Assembly: GCF_963576615.1 (NCBI RefSeq) | Contig: NC_088712.1 | Span: 19,739,452 to 19,803,451 of the forward strand | Direction: 5' to 3' | DNA length: 64,000 bases | DNA from: Watersipora subatra | Lineage: Eukaryota > Bryozoa > Gymnolaemata > Cheilostomatida > Watersiporidae | Shown: piece by piece, positions 55,411 through 64,000 of the stretch | Numbering within the stretch: the first letter of the stretch is position 1 | Layout of the letters: each line of letters starts with the position of its first letter | Made by a program: the position numbers and the translations under genes | Notes under the pieces: model-generated | The model's input: only the letters and a program-made list of their open reading frames with translations | What the model was told of the DNA's origin: nothing | The model's database searches: none

Positions 55411-56964
55411 TCATTATCAGCATCATTATTATCAGTATCATTATTATCAGTATCATTATTATCAGTATCATTATTATCAGTATCATTATTATCAGTATCA
55501 TTATTATCAGTATCATTATCATCAGTATCATTATTATCAGTGTCATTATTATCAGAATCATTATTATCACTATCATTATTATCAGTATCATTATTATCAG
55601 TATCATTATTATCAGTATCATTATTATCAGTATCATTATTATCAGTATCATTATTATCAGTATCATTATTATCAGTATCATTATTATCAGTATCATTACT
55701 ATCAGTATCATTACTATCAGTATCATTATTATCAGTATCATTATTATCAGTATCATTATTACCAGTATCATTATTATCAGTATCATTATTATCAGTATCA
55801 TTATTATCAGTATCATTATTACCAGTATCATTATTATCAGTATCATTATTATCAGTATCATTATTATCAGTATCATTATTATCAGTATCATTATTATCAG
55901 TATCATTATTATCAGTATCATTATTATCAGTGTCATTATTATCAGTATCATTATTATCAGTATCATTATTATCAGTATCATTATTATCACTATCATTATT
56001 ATCAGTATCATTATTATCAGTATCATTACTATCAGTATCATTACTATCAGTATCATTATTACCAGTATCATTATTATCAGTATCATTATTATCAGTATCA
56101 TTATTATCAGTATCATTATTATCAGTATCATTATTACCAGTATCATTATTATCAGTATCATTATTATCAGTGTCATTATTATCAGTATCATTATTATCAC
56201 TATCATTATTATCAGTATCATTATTATCAGTATCATTATCATCAGTATCATTATTATCAGTATCATTATTATCAGTATCATTATTATCAGTATCATTATT
56301 ATCAGTATCATTATTATCAGTATCATTATTATCAGTATCATTATTATCAGTATCATTATTATCAGTATCATTACTATCAGTATCATTATTATCAGTATCA
56401 TTATTATCAGTATCATTATTACCAGTATCATTATTATCAGTATCATTATTATCAGTATCATTATTATCAGTATCATTATTATCAGTATCATTATTACCAG
56501 TATCATTATTATCAGTATCATTATTATCAGTATCATTATTATCAGTATCATTATTATCAGTATCATTATTATCAGTATCATTATTATCAGTATCATTATT
56601 ATCAGTGTCATTATTATCAGTATCATTATTATCAGTATCATTATTATCAGTATCATTATTATCAGTATCATTATTATCAGTATCATTATTATCAGTATCA
56701 TTATTATCAGTATCATCATTATCAGTATCATCATTATCAGTATCATCATTATCAGTGTCATTATTATCAGTATCATTATTATCAGTATCATTATTATCAG
56801 TATCATCATTATCAGTATCATTATTATCAGTATCATTATTATCAGTATCATTATTATCAGTATCATTATTATCAGTATCATTATTATCAGTATCATTATT
56901 ATCAGTATCATTATTATCAGTATCATTATTATCAGTATCATTATTATCAGTATCATTACTATCA
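55411..56964. repeat. 15-bp minisatellite TATCATTATTATCAG, about 104 copies
   Basis: Strict 15-bp periodicity over 1.55 kb with scattered T/C changes (TATTACCAG, ATTACTATC, TATCATCATT, TGTCATT). As 15 is a multiple of 3, both strands stay open: plus frames read YYQYH or LLSVS and the minus frame reads MILII. All the very long open frames here come from the array. The unexpanded paralog at 45346-45370 has only a few units. Confidence 0.98.
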
Positions 56965-57776
56965 ACATAAGCGCAGACAGCTAAAACTGACCAGGAAAGA
57001 ATGACTAGGCTAGGCTCACCATATCTATGCTATGTATCCTTTGACAACGCTGTGAATTATAAAAAATGTCAGCCAGTAGTGGGCACATTTCAAAGGCTTC
57101 ATCGGCAATGATACAAAAAAGAAAGCTGGTATGCTATCTAGTTTCTTTAAGAATGCGCAAAAGTATGCTGTCAGTGAGACATCTTTGATTAAACTTCAAA
57201 GGCTCAGTTACAATTGTAGTACGTGACATGCTGTAGATAATTGAAAGATATACCAAGAGTTGTGATATACTTACCAAATACACAATAAAGATATCTTGAA
57301 GATATACTGAAAGGCATATCTACTATATGAACGGCAATCGTTGTCTGTCTGCGTGCTTGATTGATTGAGTGTCCGCCCTATAGAGTACCGTACCTTTTGG
57401 ACTATTAGCCGCTACTAAGTATCTAGGGCGCGTTAATGAGATTCTCCGGTTAGTACACGCTTCTATACATAACCTATTCATCGTTTTTACACAGAACACG
57501 TCATATCTGGTTAGCGCGCCTCTTTACGGCGCCCAACGACATGGGTGCGTTTGAAACAGAAAAATTGCTGTCGTGTTAAAAAGCACCGTCCATGAGTTCG
57601 GCGGCCTATACAGCTATACAAATGTACTAATCATTAAATAAAATAAATTAACGAATAGTAATTTACATGCAATTAATATTTACTGCCAACGTGTACCGAA
57701 AAGGTCACGCGAACGTTGGTTTCTTGGGGTCACTAGAAAACGCAGTTCTCACCTACTACATTTCTACATAAAAAAG

Positions 57777-58461
57777 GTAAGTATTTCTTAATCAATGTTG
57801 TATTGTCTATGAATTGCCACACTTCCACTACATAACCCTTTCACTTGCGTCCGTGTACAAATTTAGCTATCGGCCTACTGCCAGCCATTTTGCCGATATT
57901 GCTTAATATGTATACGATATTTTTTCAATTTGAAACTCCATCTATAACGTTTGTTTTGGTTATATATTTCATTTTGCCAACATGTCAACAAGCACTGCTA
58001 TACAAAAAATTTGTTGTATCTATACTTTGTGCATTTTAATTATCTGTGTAATCACAAAAGTCTGAAATGGCTATAGTGTTATCAACATAAGTAGTTATTT
58101 GTTTTTTTTTAACTCAGACGCATTTAATGAACTCGCACAAAAAATCTTTGCTTTCAAGCTGGAAATTCTCAAACAAGGATTTAAAATTAAATTTTAGGCT
58201 AATTTTATAGAGAAATCTTAGGACCACACTGTCACTACCATAAAAGTCCTAAAGATCGTTGGTTATGTGATCAACGAATAATAAAATTCAGTTACTAGCA
58301 ATTGCTGGGAAAGTCGCAAATACGCGTCTACGGCGGTCGACCATAGAAAACGCATGAGTCTACTTCAGTGAAAAGGTTAAAAACGTTGGATTTGCCACTG
58401 TTTGTAATAGAAAACATGTTTATTTCCTTCCGCAGCTGAGTTACTTTTACTTATTTTCCAG
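57777..58461 (+). other. Helitron candidate 5' intron, copy 1
   Basis: Donor AAAAAG|GTAAGTATT and acceptor TTATTTTCCAG. It forms a direct repeat, with about 79 bases of adjacent exon-like sequence, with 58541-59224. Splicing is inferred from site strength and conservation in the two copies. Confidence 0.5.
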
Positions 58462-58540
58462 CTACGAGTACTACAGCTACTACAGAACTTGCACGGGTAC
58501 TGCTACTGCGTTTTACCTACTAAATTTCTACATCGAAAAG

Positions 58541-59224
58541 GTTAGTAGACCTACGTCTTATTCAATGTTGCATTGCCTATGAATTGCCACAGTTCCACTA
58601 CATAACCTTTTTACTTGCGTCCACGTACAAATTTAGCTATCGGCCTACTGCCAGCCATTTTGCCCGATATTGCTTCATGATATTTTTTCAATTTGAAACT
58701 CCATCTAGAACGTTTGTTTTGGTTATATAGTAGATTTTGCCAACATGTTAACAAGCACTGCTATGCAAAAGTTTCATTGTATCTATACTTTGTGCATTTT
58801 AATTATCTGTGTAATCACAAAAATCTGAATCGGCTATAATGTCATCAACATAAGTAGTTATTTGTTTTTTAACTCGGACGCATTTAATGAACTCGCACAA
58901 AAATCTTCGTTTTTAAGTTGGAAATTCTCAAACAGAGATTTAAAATTAAATTTTAGGCTAATTTTATAGAGAAATCTTTGGACAACACTGTCACTACTAT
59001 AAAGGTCCTAAAGATCGTTGGTTATGTTATCAACAAATAATAAAATTCAGTTGCTAGCAATTGCTGGGAAAGTGGCAAAAATGTGTTTACGGCGGTCGAC
59101 CATGGAAAGCGCATGAATGGGTCTACTTCAGTGAAAGGGTTGAAAACGTTGGATTTGTCTCTGTTTGTGATAGTAAACATGTTCATTTCCTTCCACAGCT
59201 GAGTTACTTTTACTTTTTTTTCAG
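58541..59224 (+). other. Helitron candidate 5' intron, copy 2
   Basis: Donor GAAAAG|GTTAGTAGA and acceptor TTTTTTTTCAG. It is 684 bases against 685 for copy 1. Downstream, CTACAAGTACTGCAGCTACT matches CTACGAGTACTACAGCTACT after copy 1. It lies just before the reading frame starting at 59367. Confidence 0.5.
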
Positions 59225-59366
59225 CTACAAGTACTGCAGCTACTACAGAACATGCACGGGCACTCCGAGCGTTGCGATAGGCGACGGTGAGAAGAAAGCG
59301 AGCAGTGTATATTACAAAAAAAAGCACACCATCTCATTCAATTTTAGAAATGCTTGAAGCAGTGCA

Positions 59367-60006
59367 ATGCCTTCCAAAAAGCCTACTGCCCAAATGCAAG
59401 AACATATTGATTCCCGCAGAGAAAGAGACCGAATTCGCAAAGCAGCAGCTAGACGAGCAGAAACTGCAGAGCAAACACAGCTACGCCCACAACGAAGCGG
59501 AACTGCTACTGCATCTGCTAGAAGTGCAGAAACTGCAGAGCAAACACAGCTACGCCTACAACGAAACAGAATAGCAGCTGCTAGAAGAGCAGAAACCGCC
59601 GAACAAACACAGGTACATCGAGAGCAGGCCAGAATAGATGCTGCAGCCGCTAGAAGTGCAGAGACTACTGAACCGACCCCAGCAGCAACTCAAACGGCTC
59701 AGAGCAGCCGCTACATCGGCCAGACGTGCAGAAACCTCCGAGCAGATGCAGCGGCAACAAGAACATGATGCACTAGCTACAACAGCTGTTCGACGAGCTG
59801 AATTTTCAAAGCAGATGAAACGGCGACAACAGCGAGATGCACTAACTACAGCAGCTGCTACCAGGCGCCATGTATGGACAGAAAACTTTGCACTTGACTA
59901 CAGTCCTGCAACACAGTATAGGGATGAATTTTTTTATGGGACGAATGTCCAAAAATGCTCCAGATGTAATGCCTTACGTTGGAAAGGCGAGAGGCCATAT
60001 ATGTAG
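59367..60006 (+). pseudogene. Helitron Rep/helicase N-terminal fragment, frameshifted
   Basis: It starts MPSKKPTAQMQEHIDSRR and has repeats of about 18 residues (RRAETAEQTQLRLQRNR), a hallmark of the N-terminus of animal Helitron helicases. The frame opened at 59367 continues to 59768, but after about 59690 the repeat and C-terminal part (SARRAETSEQMQR ... NFALDYSP) lie in the next frame, so there is one frameshift. It ends KCSRCNALRWKGERPYM and stop: the first half of the C-x2-C...W-x-GE zinc-finger motif. The HUH Rep and helicase domains are missing. Confidence 0.82.
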
Positions 60007-60549
60007 TTTATATAGTAGATTTTATTGATAATAAATTTTATCAACACGACCACATTACTGCTGCACAGTTTGTATATACCATGTCAAAACACAGGCTATA
60101 GACGATGAACTGGTGAGTCATGATTAGTGTTTTAAGCATGCATAAGTCTCAATTCAATAAATGCTGGCGATAGCTAAGCAGTGCAACAGCAAAATATTTT
60201 CTATAATTTCTTAAAATATGTAAAACTTTTCAATACTGCCAGTTTGAAGAATGTCAGTTTGCCTAGCAATGTCAATTTCATTATCAGTTCTGTGTACAAA
60301 ATTAGGACAATTCCGATTTGAGTGGTTCAAGACTGATGCATTGTAGACTAGCTGTAAAACACATTGCATATTTCCATTGGTCTCGCCAACATTATTGACA
60401 TGTACGACTGCATATGTGTATGCAGTCAGATCAGCACAAAAACTTCAGTAGATTGCATATTTGGAGTTGTTTTACAGTATGAAAGACAACTCTCAACAAA
60501 ACCATTGCTTTACGTAAATCTGTTCCCGAACACGGGTAATGCAGCTAGT

Positions 60550-61045
60550 CAATTATATACCGTAGATATGCCAGATAAATACCTTAGATGTACCAAGGAT
60601 ATAAAGCTGATGTACTATAGATATACCAAAGATATACCATAGATACACCATAGATGTACTATTGATATGCCACAAATATACCATAATCATACCATAGATA
60701 TACCATAGATATACTAAAGATATACCATAGATGTGCCATAGATATACAATGGATATACCATAAATGTACCGTAGATCTGCCATTAATATACCATATACAC
60801 AACATAGATATACTATAGATATATCTCAGATATTCCTTAGATATATCATGAATATACTTTAGATATACCTTATATATACCATATGTGTACCATAGATTTG
60901 CCATAGACATACCATTATAGATATACCATAGATGTACTATAGATATAACCTACCATAGATATGCAATATGTATACCATTTATATACTCTATATACCATAG
61001 AGGTACCAAAAATATAATATAGATATACCATAGATATACAGTTGA
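60550..61045. repeat. 11-bp ATACCATAGAT array, degenerate
   Basis: About 45 imperfect units immediately right of the Helitron, collinear with the array at 45722-46965. The minus-strand frames reading YLWYIYGIS are by-products. Confidence 0.9.
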
Positions 61046-62288
61046 TCAGAGATGTCAAAGTCGAATGAATGAAGGGCCCTATAAACAATTTCACTACAAG
61101 CTAAGGGCTAAATTGAGAGAATGTTCGTTGACAGATTGTCGACTGATATATGCATGAAATGTTATAAAATATTATAAAATAATATGTGAATTGTGTAAAG
61201 AATTATGTAAATATGAAATGCATATAGCCAAGTGAACCAGAGTGATCTTACTGAAAACCTCACAAATGTATTCCAATATACTCAGATAAATAAACTAATA
61301 CCTTCTCACGACTCTGTCAATAATCGATAATTTCTAACAGACTCACAAGACAAATTAACTCTATAAAAACCATACAACGAATAGGTGTCTATGGTGCTCA
61401 CCAAGACGGGCCTGCAAGAGGCTGAAGTTTGAACCAAGCTGACACAGTATTAAGTCTTTTAGCTGGTATCATCAAAATGGTATTCGAAGCAAAAGCTGTA
61501 AAAAACAATATTATGTATCTCTGTCTCAAATCGTTTTGACAAACTTTTCAACACTTTTAATTGACTACAGTATGTGGAAATAGGAGAGGAATTGATAAAC
61601 CACGGAGCGGGAACATTTAGGTTTTTTAGGTTGAATCTGAGTTTAAGATTATAAGAGTTTAGACAATGACGTCATAGCTGGTTAGCCGTGGCGGCAGAAA
61701 TGCCACGCCTCCAATTGATAACATATTACGGAGACAATAACTTTCACCTTCCACAAACCCACTTCAGAAAGTAGCTGGGATTACTTAACCACAACAATTC
61801 TACTTCTCTGCTCTTTACATTGTTGGTGATTCCCATATATAAAAAGTTGTCCTCTCCCAAATGTTTAAAAAACTCCAAAATTGTATATCAAATAGTTGGT
61901 AAAATCTATTTTTTGAATAATAATTAATTTTTTAATTATTAATAGAATTTTAACTGCTTTGTTAGTTTAGACTAATATAAAAGTTATCCAGTCAATATTT
62001 ATTTTTAGCACTAGTTCTAAGCTTCCAAAAGTGAAAAAATTCAGCTCATTGCAAGGTATGCATATTCTCTGAACGTACGCTGCCACCGGAAGTGAGGCTT
62101 TATATAAAACAATCTTTACACGATTGTCTCTTCTATGTTCTACTCAGGGTTGAATAGGAAAAAAGTTTGTCAGCCTGTCACAGGTGGCTGGCCTTCAGTC
62201 GACTCAGGCCTGTTATTAATTAGTTTTGGACACGAACGCTGTAGGCTTATAGTTTTCAACTCGCTGGATTTTCTAACGTGAACAACGA
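61046..62288 (+). repeat. Duplicated blocks V, Q and T upstream of tRNA-Gly copy 6
   Basis: 61046-61470 matches 46966-47350; 61475-62155 matches 48766-49460; 62160-62288 matches 47530-47666 and 49455-49593. The order is the same as in the other units, but no exon 9 copy follows the tRNA here. Confidence 0.85.
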
Positions 62289-62359
62289 GCATCGGTGGTT
62301 CAGTGGTAGAATTCTCGCCTGCCACGCGGGAGGCCCGGGTTCGATTCCCGGCCGATGCA
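62289..62359 (+). tRNA. tRNA-Gly(GCC), copy 6
   Basis: Identical to copy 1 within the gene, followed by a TTTT run. The upstream flank (CAGCCTGTCACAGGTGGC ... CCTGTTATTAATTAG) matches copies 3 and 4; the downstream flank diverges quickly. Confidence 0.95.
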
Positions 62360-63070
62360 TTTTATGTTTTTGTTGTACTTCACATCATAACCTGTTTAGT
62401 AAACAAGTGACTTTGTAAGGTTTTCAACTATAAATATAAAAACATATAAAATAGCAAACATGTATATACTGAGTTAAATTGTAGTTAACTTGGTCTAAAC
62501 TATCTTAGTTTATTTAAATACACCTCAGATAGTTTAGGGCAAGTTTAGTTAGAGTAATAGTTTAGTTAGAGCAAGTAATGCTACTTATCTCTATCACTAC
62601 TTCTGAACCTGTGAATTGCCAAGCTTACAAATCTGTTTTTGTCTAAGTTAGTATAAGTTAGAGCAAGTAATGTTACTTATCCCTGTCAATACTTCTAAAT
62701 CTTTGTATTGACAAACTTACAACTTCTGTCTCTACATTAAAATATCAAAAACGCTAAATTTTATCGATCTTCAATTTTTCTATTTTGTTTTTTATATATA
62801 ATTTAGTTCTATAATTCTTAACACTAGGTACCACTAGATCCCTATTTTCTTGTAGTTTGTAAGGTTTCTTTTGCCAAAATGGCAGAATACTAATACACAC
62901 TGTATAGTTGGGTTGGCACAGGTCAATTTCGTGTCTTTTTTAGAAAGAAGGCGGGACAATAGGGTTCAACAGGTTTAATAGATAGCACTTAATAAAGAAC
63001 ACGTAAATATTAATGTAATATCTTACAAATAAAGTAAAAAATCAGATTGTGTGGTAATCCTGTCACTTGA
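62360..63070. other. AT-rich sequence with a two-copy tandem repeat
   Basis: About 62564-62640 and 62655-62735 are related (GTTAGAGCAAGTAATG-YTACTTATC, then ACTTCTRAA). Nothing else was seen. Confidence 0.6.
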
Positions 63071-63074
63071 CAAA

Positions 63075-63702
63075 GGTATCCCAAAGCTATACCACAGATA
63101 TACCATAAAATACCATAAATATGCCATAGATGTACCTCAGATACACCATAGGTAAACCTCAAGTATACTATAGATATACCACAGATAAACCTCAGACATA
63201 CCATAGATATACCCCAGATATACCATAGTTATACCATAGATATACCATAGATATACTAAATATATACCATAAATGTACCATACATACCATAGATATGTCT
63301 TAGGTATGCCAAAGATATACCATAGATATACCATAGATATAACATAGATATAACATATATATATATACCATAGATATAACATAGATATACCATAGATATA
63401 CCTTTTATATATTATAGATATACCATAGATATACCATAGATATAACATAGATATACCATAGATATACCTTAGATATAACATAGATATACCATAGATATAC
63501 CATTGTTATACCAAATATATACCATAGATATACCATAGATATAACATAGATATACCATAAATATAACACAGATATACCATATGTGTACCATAGATATACC
63601 ATAGGTATACCATAGATATACCATAGATATACCATAGATATACTATAGATATACCATAGATATACTATAGATATACCATAGATATACCATAGATATACCA
63701 TT
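63075..63702. repeat. 11-bp ATACCATAGAT array, about 57 copies
   Basis: More regular than the other two arrays, especially after 63400. Variants are AACATAGAT, ACTATAGAT and CCTTAGAT. All minus-strand open frames (WYIYGISMVYL cycle, 33 nt) are by-products of 11-bp units read in threes. Confidence 0.96.
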
Positions 63703-64000
63703 AGACCAAATTTTTGAATCACATAATATGAAGATATTATATGGCTGAGACAATTTCGATCATGGCCAAGAACCTAGTTGTTCAAACTATGTATTAGTGA
63801 GTGTGAGAGAAGACATGAAAACCTCCTGCAGGTGCTCCATGGTGCTCATCAAGAAGCACCTGTAAGAGGCTGAAGCTTGAATCTAGCTCATACATTAGTA
63901 ACTTTTTCAGCCGTTGTCATCAAAATGGTAATTTAAGGCGCAAGCTATAGGTAACAATATTATGCATCTCTATTTCAAATTGCTTCAACAAACTTCATTT
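63703..64000. repeat. Diverged block Q-like sequence at the window edge
   Basis: 63900-64000 (GTTGTCATCAAAATGGTAAT ... AACAATATTATGCATCTC) is a diverged relative of 47355-47450 and 61465-61560, suggesting that another duplicated unit continues past the window. The preceding 200 bases show nothing recognisable. Confidence 0.6.

Larger units (their letters stand above)
54615..57318 (+). repeat. Duplicated block U, copy 2, with expanded 15-bp array
   Basis: Matches 44075-45720 on both sides of the array at 55411-56964. It contains tRNA-Gly copy 5 and a tRNA-like stretch at about 55195-55320. It ends at the Helitron insertion. Confidence 0.88.
57319..60548 (+). mobile_element. Helitron (3.23 kb), internally deleted autonomous type
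   Basis: It starts TCTACTATATGAACGGCAAT CGTTGTCTG and ends with a CCCG/CGGG hairpin (60525-60536), then TAATGCAGCTAG. It lies between A (57318) and T (60549). The paralog at 45711-45735 reads straight through the site (GGCTTATCAAATATATACC). It encodes only the N-terminal part of a Rep/helicase, and carries a duplicated 5' intron unit. Confidence 0.9.

Noticed and set aside
55256-57004. Open frames of 550-582 codons on both strands
   Set aside because: They are translations of the 15-bp array. Any array with a unit divisible by three and no stop stays open, and the flanks show no start context or domain.
63010-63722. Minus-strand open frames with WYIYGISMVYL repeats (also 60553-60910)
   Set aside because: They are by-products of the 11-bp arrays.
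1-64000. LTR elements, retrovirus-like or Polinton-like elements
   Set aside because: I saw no paired long terminal repeats and no recognisable reverse transcriptase, integrase, protease or capsid segment in the open frames or the large repeats.

Overview
The window looks like nuclear DNA of an invertebrate animal. It is AT-rich, has GT-AG introns, one multi-exon animal lipase gene, pol III tRNA genes, many minisatellites, Helitrons and short inverted-repeat DNA transposons. The short 'GGGAGACAA'/'GGGGACAACTC' words in several repeats are common in mollusc repeats, so a mollusc or another lophotrochozoan is my guess. The sequence does not prove it.

Only one protein-coding host gene could be reconstructed: a secreted phospholipase B1-like SGNH/GDSL lipase on the + strand. 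It has 11 exons between 22053 and 38038, all joined in frame to 389 residues, with a TATA box just upstream. Its introns are full of repeats: two unrelated 19-bp minisatellites in intron 2, inverted-repeat elements in introns 5 and 6, and a tRNA-Gly(GCC) gene in intron 8.

Layout. 1-21950: no host gene recognised; inverted-repeat elements, a piggyBac remnant nested in an older repeat, mariner/pogo-like elements with TA target duplications, and AT-rich stretches. 21983-38216: the lipase gene. 38350-38830: TATC microsatellite. 39.1-62.4 kb: a mosaic of head-to-tail segmental duplications seeded from the 3' part of the lipase gene. The catalytic exon 9 reappears intact twice (48148, 50089) beyond the gene's stop codon, and tRNA-Gly genes recur in matching positions. 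57.3-60.5 kb: a broken autonomous-type Helitron lying in one duplicate, with its empty site preserved in another. 60.5-61.0 and 63.1-63.7 kb: 11-bp ATACCATAGAT arrays.

Because the duplicates share flanks, later events can be ordered against them: a Helitron insertion, a TTAA-type MITE insertion, a roughly 104-copy 15-bp array expansion, a 25-bp array expansion, and a microhomology deletion. I recognised no LTR element, retrovirus, LINE reverse transcriptase or CRISPR array.
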